Below are positions 24,310 through 32,924 of a stretch of DNA of 64,000 bases, one piece after another; positions within the stretch are counted from its first letter, which is position 1, and every line of letters begins with the position of its first letter. The translations under genes and the position numbers were made by a program. The stretch is from Aminipila sp032051575 (GTDB lineage: Bacteria > Bacillota > Clostridia > Peptostreptococcales > Anaerovoracaceae), in contig NZ_DAMBYD010000001.1 of the NCBI RefSeq assembly GCF_032051575.1, positions 62,001 to 126,000 of the forward strand, in the 5' to 3' direction. The notes under the pieces were generated by a model. It searched no databases. It saw only the letters and a program-made list of their open reading frames with translations, and was not told where the DNA came from.

Positions 24310-25560
24310 ATGAAAAAGAAGTATGCGTTAATAATTGCAAGTATTTGTTTGATTGGGCTGGTAGTATATGCAGGCTACATTCGTTGGAATAGCTATGTGA
24401 TGGATGAAGAGACCATAGCCAGTTTACAATGGGTGGAGCCATTAAGCCAAGATTCTGAAGAGGAAGAGGATAGACGTTATAAGGAGGAAGAATGTAACTT
24501 TTTAGTTAAAGAAATTAAAGCGTTAAAAGAAAAGTTAAAAGAAATAAATCTGCAACTTGTGGTTGTTAAAAATAACAATACTGATGAAGATGAAAATGAC
24601 CATAATGAAAAATTATATGGCATTGAAAACAGTCGGGGAGAAGTAATCATACCAGCTAGATATGAAAGTATAGATATTGATTTAGAACAAGGATATATAT
24701 TAGCAGGAAACTATTATACAAAGCAATACCATTATTATAAATTAGACGGTTCAGATTTGATAAAGGAAAATTTTGAAAATGCCAGTAGGTATGAAGCTGG
24801 ATATGCCTGTGTGGAAAAACAAGGAAAGCATTTGGTTATATCTCCAACAGGTGAAGAATTATTAAAAGTGAACTGTGACTCATTAAGTATTTTTGATAGC
24901 AATAGAGGAATCTTTGAATTTTCTAATGATAGTAATGCCGTTTATAAAAATGGAAGTAATACTACATATGTATCAGGCTCTCTGACAGGGTTAATTGATA
25001 TAAGTGGTAATATATTATTAGAACCTAAATATGAACTTATATTCAGAGAGTCAGAAGATAAGCTTTGCGCTGAATATTTAAATGATAAAGGACAGGAAGA
25101 ATACCTTTTTTTAGACAATAGTTTTAATCCTGTATCAGGAAAAATTTATGAAAGTCTAAGTGGATTTTACCAAGGGTCTGCTATTGCTAAATATAATGGA
25201 GAGTGGTTTATAATCAATGAAGAGGAAGAGGTAATAACCAAATTACAAGGATGCATAAAAGTACATGGTTTTTCAGAGGGTATTGCCGTAGCAGAATGTT
25301 ATAGTGAGTTAAAATACATAAATACTACGGGAAAAACAATATTTACATTACCATATAAAGGATATAATCAAACGTTAGATGAAAATAAGGCTAGTTTTAG
25401 TGAGGGAAAGATTGTTTTTCCAGCCCAAAACGGGAAATTAGGATACATGGATTCAAAGGGAAATGTAGTAGTGGAACCTATTTTTAATCGAGCAGGAATG
25501 GTAAAAAATGGGCAGTCAGAAGTTAAAATAGGAAATAAAAGAGGCGTTATAAAATTTTAG
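24310..25560 (+). CDS. Membrane-anchored WG-repeat protein
   Basis: The 416-residue product has an N-terminal helix (YALIIASICLIGLVVYAGYI, about 4-23), a charged coiled-coil-like linker (about 45-95), and then repeated units about 40-60 residues long, such as LYGIENSRGEVIIPARYESI, TGLIDISGNILLEPKYELIF and LGYMDSKGNVVVEPIFNRAG. The pattern (G-[FLY]-x-D-x-x-G-x-x-V-x-x-P-x-[FY]) is the WG repeat, found in many surface proteins with undefined binding roles. AAGGGGAAA precedes ATG 24310. The decayed copy at 25580-25786 follows, so the gene was probably once duplicated in tandem. Confidence 0.82.
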   Translation: MKKKYALIIASICLIGLVVYAGYIRWNSYVMDEETIASLQWVEPLSQDSEEEEDRRYKEEECNFLVKEIKALKEKLKEINLQLVVVKNNNTDEDENDHNEKLYGIENSRGEVIIPARYESIDIDLEQGYILAGNYYTKQYHYYKLDGSDLIKENFENASRYEAGYACVEKQGKHLVISPTGEELLKVNCDSLSIFDSNRGIFEFSNDSNAVYKNGSNTTYVSGSLTGLIDISGNILLEPKYELIFRESEDKLCAEYLNDKGQEEYLFLDNSFNPVSGKIYESLSGFYQGSAIAKYNGEWFIINEEEEVITKLQGCIKVHGFSEGIAVAECYSELKYINTTGKTIFTLPYKGYNQTLDENKASFSEGKIVFPAQNGKLGYMDSKGNVVVEPIFNRAGMVKNGQSEVKIGNKRGVIKF

Positions 25561-25579
25561 AAGGGTATTTTTAGAAGGG

Positions 25580-25786
25580 GAAAAAACCATAAGAAATAGA
25601 TGTAAATTAAGGATTATATGTATTTGCGCAATGGTGGCATTGATATATGCAGGATACAATTAATGGAACCATTATTTAGATGCAAGAGAGAATGTAAAAG
25701 GGGTAATATCTTTACGTAAACATTATAGTAAAGATAAAGCAATTGAAAAAATGTATTTTGGGAAAAAAGGGGTTAAAATAATCTAA
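25580..25786 (+). pseudogene. Decayed paralogue of the upstream WG-repeat protein
   Basis: In one frame the sequence reads LRIICICAMVALIYAGYN, stop (TAA 25661-25663), WNHYLDARENVKGVISLRKH and so on to TAA 25784-25786. The first part aligns with the intact gene's N-terminus ICLIGLVVYAGYIRWNSYVMDEE (YAGY-x-x-WN-x-Y), with the in-frame stop exactly at the arginine. No start codon is evident. It is a tandem copy that lost its repeats. Rest of the 25561-25844 gap: AT-rich, with nothing else recognised. Confidence 0.7.
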
Positions 25787-25844
25787 AAGTGTGTCGATGA
25801 AATTGGTTACACCGGGTCTGATAATAAATTAAAAAGGATAAATT

Positions 25845-26462
25845 ATGAAAGAATTGTGGAATTTATTTATAGCGTTTTTTAAAATAGGTCTATTTACTAT
25901 AGGCGGTGGGTTGGCAATGCTGCCACTTATTCAACGTATGGTGGTAGAAGATAATAAGTGGTTAAAAGAGAATGAGATGATAGACTGCATAGCAATCTGT
26001 CAGTCATTACCGGGGGTTATTGCTATAAATGCAGCTACTTTTGTAGGATATAGAAAAAATAGGCTGGCAGGGTCAATTGCAGCAACTTTAGGAACCATCA
26101 TGCCATCCTTAATTATTATAATACTTGCAGCTATTTTTTTAGATGCAGCTGGCAGTAATCCTTATGTGAATGGAGCATTTGTTTCTATTAAAGCAGCTTC
26201 TTGTGGGTTAATACTATTTGCAGCAGTTAAATTAGGTAAACAGGTTTTAGAAAGCCGGTTTGCATGGGCAATTGCAGTTATTGCTTTTGTTATGATTGCA
26301 GTTTTCAAAGTAACAGCTGTATGGGCTATCATACTAGGTGCATTTGCAGGATTGATACCCTATTGGACCAAATCAAAGAACATTAATAGCAAAACCTTGA
26401 AAGAGGATCCTAATTCAATACTAGAAAATGTTCCTTCAGATGAAAAAAAGGAGGGTAAGTAA
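25845..26462 (+). CDS. chrA1: Chromate transporter, first half-subunit (ChrA-domain)
   Basis: The 205-residue product has one ChrA domain: FFKIGLFTIGGGLAMLPLIQRMV, then LPGVIAINAATFVGYRKN and six or so membrane segments. In many bacteria ChrA is a fusion of two such domains; here it is split into two genes that overlap by one base and must make a heterodimer. The tail adds about 25 charged residues after the last helix. These proteins are proposed chromate/sulfate or other anion exporters, although the physiological substrate in Clostridia is uncertain. GGATAA only is seen before ATG 25845, a weak ribosome site. Confidence 0.85.
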   Translation: MKELWNLFIAFFKIGLFTIGGGLAMLPLIQRMVVEDNKWLKENEMIDCIAICQSLPGVIAINAATFVGYRKNRLAGSIAATLGTIMPSLIIIILAAIFLDAAGSNPYVNGAFVSIKAASCGLILFAAVKLGKQVLESRFAWAIAVIAFVMIAVFKVTAVWAIILGAFAGLIPYWTKSKNINSKTLKEDPNSILENVPSDEKKEGK

Positions 26463-27085
26463 TGATTTATCTAACATTATTTTTCTCCTTCTTTAGAATA
26501 GGTATTTTTAGCTTTGGTGGAGGGTTAGCAATGCTACCCTTAATATTTCAGACCGTACAGCAATTTGGATTTATGTCGGCAGAGGAATTCTCCAATTTAG
26601 TAGCATTATCCCAAGTAACACCAGGTCCTGTAGCCGTGAATGCAGCTACTTTTATAGGGTATAATTTCGCTGGTGTGACTGGCGCTGTATGTGCAACTTT
26701 AGGCGTTGCCTTGCCATCGTTTTTATTAATCATAACCGTTATAAAATTTTTAGATAGATTTAATAATAATAAAGGAATTGAAGCCGCATTTTCCGGAATC
26801 CGTCCTGCCACAGTAGGGTTAATAGCGGCTGCGGCGGTATTTGTAGGAGAGTCCGCTCTTATTAACATGGAAAATAGTATACTATTAAATGGATCTGCGA
26901 CAGGAGTCTGCAATGAATTGACATGGGGATATATCAAGTGGGTATTGGAAGATCTTGCTAGGGGAGTTGAAATAATACCGTGCCTGGTTTTTGTGGTAAC
27001 AGTGATACTGGCAGCAAAATTCAAAATGAGCCCAGTAAAAATCATAATGATTATGGCAGTAGTTGGTATCATTTTCTGTAGTTAG
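26462..27085 (+). CDS. chrA2: Chromate transporter, second half-subunit (ChrA-domain)
   Basis: This 207-residue partner begins at an ATG that shares the last base of the first subunit's TAA. The N-terminal core is closely parallel to the first subunit (FFRIGIFSFGGGLAMLPLIFQTV, TPGPVAVNAATFIGYNFAG). One-base overlap with AAGGAGGG at 26448-26455 indicates coupled translation of a 1:1 pair. The insertion between its last two helices (about 130-170) is longer. Its end overlaps the convergent cvpA gene by four bases. Confidence 0.85.
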   Translation: MIYLTLFFSFFRIGIFSFGGGLAMLPLIFQTVQQFGFMSAEEFSNLVALSQVTPGPVAVNAATFIGYNFAGVTGAVCATLGVALPSFLLIITVIKFLDRFNNNKGIEAAFSGIRPATVGLIAAAAVFVGESALINMENSILLNGSATGVCNELTWGYIKWVLEDLARGVEIIPCLVFVVTVILAAKFKMSPVKIIMIMAVVGIIFCS

Positions 27086-27717
27086 AGTAAATCTTTCATA
27101 ATAAGCAGAATCAAATTGTTATCGTAAAGTTCCCCAGCCAAATAAGAATTACCTAGGTTTTCCATTAGAAAAGTCATAACTTTAGGATCTGCAAGCGAAG
27201 CAATAGGCACCATCAAAGTCAGCAGTATAAAGACATAGACAATGCCCTTTATAAAGCCAAAAACCATACCTATACAACCATCTAAGAAGCCAGTTATTCC
27301 GTGGTTGCGTTCCTTTGACACTAAAGATATAGCAATGTGAAGTACGATTTGAACAGCTAGTGTTATAATCAAAAAACAAGCAATTTTAAAAAGCAGATTA
27401 GATAACCCCACTGAAATAGAACCAGATAACGAGTTAATTAAATTTGTCAGTGAATCCTGAATAATAGTCGGCATACTTCCCTGCATTTCTGCAGGAGTAA
27501 GAGTGGTGCTGACTTTTTCATTTATATTTCCATAAATAGATGAATATAAATCGGTATTGTCTAAGATAAATGCATTAAATTTAGGTGACCAGATAAAGGC
27601 AAAAGCAAGAGCTAAAAACCAGCCAACTGTGTGGACAAGCGTTTGGAGCAAACCATGCCTGTACCCCTGAACCATAGTGCCTATAATTACAACAGCAACA
27701 ATTATATCAAGTATCAT
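27082..27717 (-). CDS. cvpA: CvpA-family membrane protein
   Basis: The 211-residue product opens MILDIIVAVVIIGTMVQGYR and HGLLQTLVHTVGWFLAL, the CvpA pattern (a short first helix, then G-x-x-x-G-L). Four membrane segments follow, with a variable extracellular loop at about 55-95. In E. coli CvpA is needed for colicin V production; in Firmicutes its role is unknown but it is often linked to cell-envelope genes. It is transcribed divergently from the next gene with a 60-base gap, and overlaps the convergent chromate transporter gene. Confidence 0.82.
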   Translation of the reverse strand: MILDIIVAVVIIGTMVQGYRHGLLQTLVHTVGWFLALAFAFIWSPKFNAFILDNTDLYSSIYGNINEKVSTTLTPAEMQGSMPTIIQDSLTNLINSLSGSISVGLSNLLFKIACFLIITLAVQIVLHIAISLVSKERNHGITGFLDGCIGMVFGFIKGIVYVFILLTLMVPIASLADPKVMTFLMENLGNSYLAGELYDNNLILLIMKDLL

Positions 27718-27777
27718 AAATGAATCCCCTTCCCCATATATATGTATATAGTACTAAAAATGACAAGGGAGGGCAAT

Positions 27778-28839
27778 ATGGAATATACAAAATATAACAA
27801 AACGATGGTGCTTCTTTCTGAGGAAAATCGGGATTTCGCTGCAAAAACAGAGCAGGCAATATATGGAAACTTACGAATAGAAACAGGCAACAATAAAGGA
27901 GCCATTTCTTTAAGTGTCCAAAATCTACGATTTTTTGAACGAAATCGTTACATTTACAAATTGATTTTATTTGGAGAAAAGAAAGAACGGACCATTCATG
28001 CAGTCATGGGTACGCTAATTTTAAACCGATTTGGTACTGGAGAAAATTATTTCAGATTTGATCCAGGGAACGTTGATGGAAGAGGCGGGCAGCTTGGAGA
28101 TTATTCTGTAGCCATTGTTGCAGCGGTATCCATGCGTGAAAACAAGGAACCTTTACATCCTGTACTAAAAGGTAAGCTGGCTTTTTCTGGGAGTAATGTA
28201 ATAGCAGCAAGTGCAGAAAAATTTAATAGCAAAGAGGAAATAGAAACCATAGAAGATGAAGCAGAAAAACATGAAGACTTTAAAGAACCAAAAGAGATAA
28301 TGGAAGAAGTAACAGAAAGAGTGCCGGAAAGAGTGCCGGAAAAAGTACCAGAAAAAGTGCTTAAACCTAATCCATATGAAGAAGTACAGACCTATATAAA
28401 AAAACAAAGAGCAAATTATAATCAGTTTTATAATGAATATGTAAAAGAAGTGTGTGAAAAAACTGCAAAATCATCAGAGCTATATGAACATATTTTACCT
28501 TTTAGCAAGGACAAGACAGGCGCAAGATGGAAAAGAATTGCAAACATAAAAAATTTACCATTGGTTTCACCAGGGGCTATGTGGGGTGCATCAAAATATA
28601 GGCATTACATATTTGGCGAAGATGCCAAGCTATATTATTTAGGCATACCAGGAAGATTCTTAAATGAAGAACAACCTGAGGGAGGAAAGTCAGGATTTGT
28701 TTTGTGGCAGCCAATCGTGGGGGCTGAAAGTTTGGAAGCTACAAAAGCAGAGTGCTCTTTAGAAAACAGGATGACGGCTTATGGATATTGGATAACCGCT
28801 ATAGATAAAGATACTGGCGATATTGTAGACCCAGTTTGA
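27778..28839 (+). CDS. Conserved clostridial protein of unknown function
   Basis: I do not recognise a named domain. The 353-residue product (ATG 27778, with AGGGAGGG at 27767-27774) has an N-terminal beta-rich domain (1-130, including a run VQNLRFFERNRYIYKLILFG) and a C-terminal globular domain (about 240-353, with WKRIANIKNLPLVSPGAMWG, SKYRHYIFGEDAKLYYLGIP and GYWITAID). They are joined by a charged linker with four copies of the tetrapeptide E-(R/K)-V-P at about 180-195. The two-domain build with a linker resembles a spore or envelope protein but no function is visible. The linker sits where slippage of the 12-base repeat could change length. Confidence 0.6.
   Translation: MEYTKYNKTMVLLSEENRDFAAKTEQAIYGNLRIETGNNKGAISLSVQNLRFFERNRYIYKLILFGEKKERTIHAVMGTLILNRFGTGENYFRFDPGNVDGRGGQLGDYSVAIVAAVSMRENKEPLHPVLKGKLAFSGSNVIAASAEKFNSKEEIETIEDEAEKHEDFKEPKEIMEEVTERVPERVPEKVPEKVLKPNPYEEVQTYIKKQRANYNQFYNEYVKEVCEKTAKSSELYEHILPFSKDKTGARWKRIANIKNLPLVSPGAMWGASKYRHYIFGEDAKLYYLGIPGRFLNEEQPEGGKSGFVLWQPIVGAESLEATKAECSLENRMTAYGYWITAIDKDTGDIVDPV
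28316..28362 (+). repeat. Four-fold 12-base tandem repeat in the orphan's linker
   Basis: GAAAGAGTGCCG is repeated twice and then appears as GAAAAAGTACCA and GAAAAAGTGCTT. It encodes ERVP, ERVP, EKVP, EKVL. It is in frame, so copy-number changes would only alter linker length. Confidence 0.75.
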
Positions 28840-28866
28840 TTATAAGTAATGGGTGTGTAAAATACT

Positions 28867-28900
28867 AAAATGGCAGAGTTTTCACTCTGCCATTTTTGAT
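28867..28900. terminator. Bidirectional terminator between convergent genes
   Basis: AAAATGGCAGAGT and ACTCTGCCATTTT form a 13-bp stem with a TTTC loop. Confidence 0.92.
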
Positions 28901-29550
28901 AAGCCTTTACGGTTTAATATGGTTATGCCTTTTCTTGATACGGTTAAATATCCCTCATTTGCTAAGTATTTTAATATACGTGAAATCACTTCCCGGGCAG
29001 TACCTAAATGCCCAGCAATTTGCTCATGAGTCAAAGTAATTGTGTCACTCTCCTCTAAAGCAGATTGTTCTAAAAGAAAAATAGATACTCTCTTGTCCAT
29101 TTTCATAAATAATAACTGTTCTACTATCCACATGACTTCTGAAAAACGCATAGAAATAATCTCATTCATAAAACCCTCCACAACAGGGCTTTTCTTTGCA
29201 ATTCTGTCATAAACGGAAGGATTAATTATAGCTAATTCCGTCTTAACTTCTGCAGATACGTGAACATCAAAAGAAATATTTTTTATCATACAGGAGGCGG
29301 ATAACATGCAGTTATCTCCCTCAACAAGTCGAAAAAGAGTAATCTCCTTGCCCTCGTCCGAAAGCATAAAGGTACGAAGCCTGCCGCTTATAACACCTAA
29401 GACCCCAGTACATTCCTGTCCTCCTGCATGGACTATATCACCAGGTTCAAAGATACGTATTACTGTATTTGCAGATATTTCTGCTTTCTGAGGTGGAGTA
29501 AGTTTATCCCAGAATGGATATACTTCAGAAAGAAGGTTTTCGTTGATCAT
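28882..29550 (-). CDS. Crp/Fnr-family transcriptional regulator
   Basis: The 222-residue protein has a cyclic-nucleotide-like beta-barrel (about 10-115, PGDIVHAGGQECTGVLGVISG), a long dimerisation helix, and a C-terminal winged helix with LTHEQIAGHLGTAREVISRI and GYLTVSRKGITIL (about 160-210). Iron-sulfur cysteines in the FNR N-terminal cluster pattern are not present; two or three scattered cysteines remain. It may sense a small molecule or redox state. It is divergent from the CoA-disulfide reductase fusion, with dyads in the gap, so it probably regulates that gene. AGAGG precedes ATG 29550. Confidence 0.9.
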   Translation of the reverse strand: MINENLLSEVYPFWDKLTPPQKAEISANTVIRIFEPGDIVHAGGQECTGVLGVISGRLRTFMLSDEGKEITLFRLVEGDNCMLSASCMIKNISFDVHVSAEVKTELAIINPSVYDRIAKKSPVVEGFMNEIISMRFSEVMWIVEQLLFMKMDKRVSIFLLEQSALEESDTITLTHEQIAGHLGTAREVISRILKYLANEGYLTVSRKGITILNRKGLSKMAE

Positions 29551-29638
29551 ATATATCACCTCTAAATATTTTGTTTAAATTTTCTGAAAATAGTGTTAAT
29601 ATCATCTAAAGAATATTATAACACAACTAATTCAAAAT

Positions 29639-29670
29639 GTGACTTTATCACTGAAACATTTTATTAATGT
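29639..29670. promoter_or_regulatory. Two dyads in the Crp/Fnr-CoADR intergenic region
   Basis: GTGA-CTTTA-TCAC (29639-29651) and ACATT-TTATT-AATGT (29656-29670) are both perfect dyads with 5-base centres. The first resembles a CRP-type half-site pair (TGTGA/TCAC). Their placement suggests binding by the divergent Crp/Fnr protein. Confidence 0.45.
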
Positions 29671-29710
29671 GGTTAAAATAAACCTAGAAATGTGAATGGA
29701 GGATAGAATA

Positions 29711-32317
29711 ATGAGTAATAAAAAGGTTGTTATAATTGGCGGAGTTGCAGGTGGGGCAACTACAGCGGCAAGACTTAGAAGACTTGATGAAAACATAGAA
29801 ATCATTATTATGGAAAAAGGTGAATACATTTCTTATGCTAATTGTGGGCTTCCTTATTACATTGGTGATGTTATCAAGGAAAGAGAGGCGTTACTCCTTC
29901 AGACTCCACAAGTAATGAAACAACGTTTTAATATTGATGTAAGAACGGGGAACGAAGTAACATCTATTAATAAAGAAGAAAAAACAATTACAGTACGAAG
30001 GATTTCTGACGGAAGTGAATATGTGGAAGGTTATGATAATTTGGTTATTTCTACAGGATCCACACCAATTGTACCTCCCATTGAAGGAATTAATGGAGAA
30101 GGCATTTTCACCCTTTGGAATATTCCAGATACAGATAAGATAAAAAGTTACATTACAGAGAAAAAGCCAACCACAGCAGCAGTGATAGGGGGAGGCTTTA
30201 TTGGACTTGAAATGGCCGAAAACCTAAGAGAAGCTGGCTGTAAGGTATCAATTATAGAAATGCAGGATCAGGTAATGGCCCCTGTAGATTTTGAAATGGC
30301 ACAATTAGTTCATGAAAATATTAGGATGAACGGTGTTGAACTTATTTTGTCAGACGGAGTGAAAAAGTTTGAAAGTATCACTTCTGCGCAGGGCGTGAAC
30401 CCTAGGAAAACTAAAATTACGCTATCAAGTGGAAAAACTTTAGATGTTGATATGATCATTTTATCTATTGGAATTAAGCCAAACAGCAGCCTTGCAAAAC
30501 AGGCAGGGCTAGAATTAAATCAAAGAGGCGGAATCTTAGTAAATGAATATCTGAAAACTTCTGATAAAAACATATATGCAGTAGGTGATGTAATTGAAGT
30601 GACGGAGTTTATAGAAAAAGGAAAAACAATGATTCCTCTAGCAGGTCCAGCCAATAAGCAGGCCCGAATTTGTGCTGGAAATATTGCTGCGGAATTTGGG
30701 GTTCTTGATGCAAAAACGCATGGAACGTATGAGGGAACACAAGGAACTTCGGTAGCAAAAGTGTTTGATTTTACTGTAGCTGCAACCGGATTAAATGAAA
30801 AAACCTTAATACGAATGGGGAAAAAAGTTGATGTAGATTATTTTGTAGCAATCATTAATCAGAAATCTCATGCTGGATATTATCCAGGAGCCGCACCGAT
30901 AACTTTAAAAATGCTGTTCTCTCCAGAGGGGAAAATCTTTGGCGCACAGATTGTTGGTGTAGAAGGGGTTGATAAACGAATCGATGTGATAGCTACAGCC
31001 ATTAGACTGGGAGCAGGTGTAATTGATTTGCAAAAACTAGAGTTGGCTTATGCTCCTCCTTATTCCTCGGCAAAAGATCCTGTAAATATGTTAGGGTTTG
31101 TGGCTGAGAATATTTTGAATGGAATAACTCAGTTTATCCCATGGAATGGTCTTGAAAATCGAGAAGAACTGGCAAAACAAAGGGGAGTGCCAGCTGTCAC
31201 AGTACTTGATGTGACAGAAGACTTTGAAAGAATGGCATTTGCAGTGGAAGATTCGGTGCATATACCATTTGGCCAGGTTAGAGATAAAATGAACGAGCTG
31301 AATAAGGAGAATCTAATCGTCACATTTTGTGCGATAGGAGTTCGTTCGTACAATGTCGCAAGAATTTTAATGAACGCAGGGTTTAAACATGTAGCAGTAT
31401 ATCCTGCCGGAACAGGTTTTTACAAATCTTCATTCCATGATAAATTATTTTGCAAGTCAGAAGAATGCCCTCCAATTGTTGAATTTACTTCAAAAGCAGA
31501 AGAAGTTCTAGCAAAAGACCGAGGAGAGGTGAAAGGTGGAACCCAATTGGATATAAATAATATTGTAATAACAAAAGATTTAGACTGTAGTGGATTACAG
31601 TGCCCTGGACCTATCATGAGAGTGTTTAATTCCATAAATGAAATTGAGCAGGGTCAGATCATTAAGGTAGCGGCTACAGATATGGGCTTTGCCAGAGATA
31701 TAGAAGCATGGTGCAGAAGAACGGGCAATACGTTAGTCAAAACATGCAGAGAAGGAAAACAAAATATTGTATATATTCAAAAGGGAACCATAGGCGATAA
31801 TCAGAATGGCGATAAAAGTAAAAATGTGGGGACACAAGCGGAATTGCCACAGGGAAAGACAATGATTGTATTTAGTGGTGATTTAGATAAGGTTTTGGCC
31901 TCATTTATTATAGCGAATGGTGCTGCGGCTATGGGTAGACCTGTAACTATGTTCTTTACATTCTGGGGGCTTAATGCTTTAAGAAAGTCAGAAAAGCAGA
32001 ATGTAAAAAAACCACTTCTTGATGGGATGTTCGGAATGATGATGCCAAGAGGAACATCTAGATTAAAACTTTCTAACATGAATATGGGCGGCATGGGAAC
32101 AAAAATGATGAAGAAAGTAATGAATGATAAAAATGTGGATTCTTTAGAAGACTTAATGAAAAAGGCTATGGAAAATGGTGTTAAGCTTGTAGCTTGTACC
32201 ATGTCAATGGATGTTATGGGGATTACGAAGGAGGAACTTATTGACGGCGTTGAGCTTGCAGGTGTCGCAGCATATCTGGGAGACGCAGAACAATCAAATG
32301 TAAATTTGTTTATTTAA
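29711..32317 (+). CDS. CoA-disulfide reductase / rhodanese / TusA / DsrE-like fusion
   Basis: The 868-residue protein joins four sulfur-handling modules. Residues 1-440 are an FAD/NAD(P)H disulfide reductase of the CoADR type, with VVIIGGVAGGATTAARLR and the single active cysteine in SYANCGLPYY (Cys45). Residues about 465-560 are a rhodanese domain with active-site Cys540 in FCAIGVRS. Residues about 620-695 are TusA-like, with DCSGLQCPGP (Cys626, Cys631). The last 150 residues resemble a DsrE/DsrE2 domain with CTMSMDVMGI (Cys829). It probably reduces persulfides or polysulfide and passes sulfane sulfur along its own domains. GGAGGA at 29698-29703 precedes ATG 29711. Confidence 0.9.
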   Translation: MSNKKVVIIGGVAGGATTAARLRRLDENIEIIIMEKGEYISYANCGLPYYIGDVIKEREALLLQTPQVMKQRFNIDVRTGNEVTSINKEEKTITVRRISDGSEYVEGYDNLVISTGSTPIVPPIEGINGEGIFTLWNIPDTDKIKSYITEKKPTTAAVIGGGFIGLEMAENLREAGCKVSIIEMQDQVMAPVDFEMAQLVHENIRMNGVELILSDGVKKFESITSAQGVNPRKTKITLSSGKTLDVDMIILSIGIKPNSSLAKQAGLELNQRGGILVNEYLKTSDKNIYAVGDVIEVTEFIEKGKTMIPLAGPANKQARICAGNIAAEFGVLDAKTHGTYEGTQGTSVAKVFDFTVAATGLNEKTLIRMGKKVDVDYFVAIINQKSHAGYYPGAAPITLKMLFSPEGKIFGAQIVGVEGVDKRIDVIATAIRLGAGVIDLQKLELAYAPPYSSAKDPVNMLGFVAENILNGITQFIPWNGLENREELAKQRGVPAVTVLDVTEDFERMAFAVEDSVHIPFGQVRDKMNELNKENLIVTFCAIGVRSYNVARILMNAGFKHVAVYPAGTGFYKSSFHDKLFCKSEECPPIVEFTSKAEEVLAKDRGEVKGGTQLDINNIVITKDLDCSGLQCPGPIMRVFNSINEIEQGQIIKVAATDMGFARDIEAWCRRTGNTLVKTCREGKQNIVYIQKGTIGDNQNGDKSKNVGTQAELPQGKTMIVFSGDLDKVLASFIIANGAAAMGRPVTMFFTFWGLNALRKSEKQNVKKPLLDGMFGMMMPRGTSRLKLSNMNMGGMGTKMMKKVMNDKNVDSLEDLMKKAMENGVKLVACTMSMDVMGITKEELIDGVELAGVAAYLGDAEQSNVNLFI

Positions 32318-32350
32318 TATGATTAGAGTTATTGTAGAAAATTTGAATGA

Positions 32351-32378
32351 TAAAACGACCCTCTTGGGTCGTTTTTTT
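32351..32378 (+). terminator. Terminator after the CoADR fusion
   Basis: AAAACGACCC-TCTT-GGGTCGTTTT is a 10-bp stem with a T-run. It precedes tadA. Confidence 0.88.
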
Positions 32379-32418
32379 CTTGAATATTGTATGCGATTGT
32401 GATAACATTGTAAGGTAT

Positions 32419-32907
32419 ATGAGAAATTATATGATCGATGCACTGGCTGAAGCCGGAAAAGCCTATGCCTGCGGTGAGATTCCTATTGGAGCAGTTGTTG
32501 AAAAAGATGGAATAATCATAGGCAGAGGACACAATTTAACAGAAACTTTAAAAGATCCGACAGCACATGCAGAGTTGATTGCTATACGAGAAGCAGCGAA
32601 GACTTTAGGAGGATGGAGACTGCTTGATTGCAATTTGTATGTGACTTGTGAGCCCTGTGCCATGTGTGCGGGCGCTATTGTCTGGTCTCGAATGAGTAAG
32701 ATTTTTATTGGCACCATGGATCCTAAAGGCGGTGCTTGTGGTTCAGTGTTTAATATTATTCAAGAAGAAAGATTAAATCATTTTGTTGAAATAGAAGTAG
32801 GCCTTATGGAAGAGGAATGTTCTGGCATTATGAAAACTTTTTTTAAAGAATTACGACTAAGGGGTTCCAAATGGGACAAACAGAAGGAACCAGGGCTCAC
32901 AAAATAG
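32419..32907 (+). CDS. tadA: tRNA-specific adenosine deaminase
   Basis: TadA (162 residues) deaminates A34 to inosine in tRNA-Arg(ACG). The cytidine-deaminase fold's zinc motifs are HAELIAI, with His-Ala-Glu as the zinc ligand and proton shuttle (about residues 53-55), and CEPCAMCAGAI (two cysteine ligands, about 84-87). The neighbouring HNLTETLKDPTAH is the usual substrate loop. I selected ATG 32419 (TAAGG at 32411-32415) because homologues begin with about ten residues before the EAGKAYACGEIPIGAVV segment; the upstream ATG at 32347 runs through the preceding terminator. Confidence 0.93.
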   Translation: MRNYMIDALAEAGKAYACGEIPIGAVVEKDGIIIGRGHNLTETLKDPTAHAELIAIREAAKTLGGWRLLDCNLYVTCEPCAMCAGAIVWSRMSKIFIGTMDPKGGACGSVFNIIQEERLNHFVEIEVGLMEEECSGIMKTFFKELRLRGSKWDKQKEPGLTK

Positions 32908-32924
32908 AAAGTGGAGGAACTTAA

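Noticed and set aside
28165..28407. Minus-strand 80-codon Phe-rich frame
   Set aside because: It is the antisense of the Lys/Glu-rich linker of the plus-strand gene.
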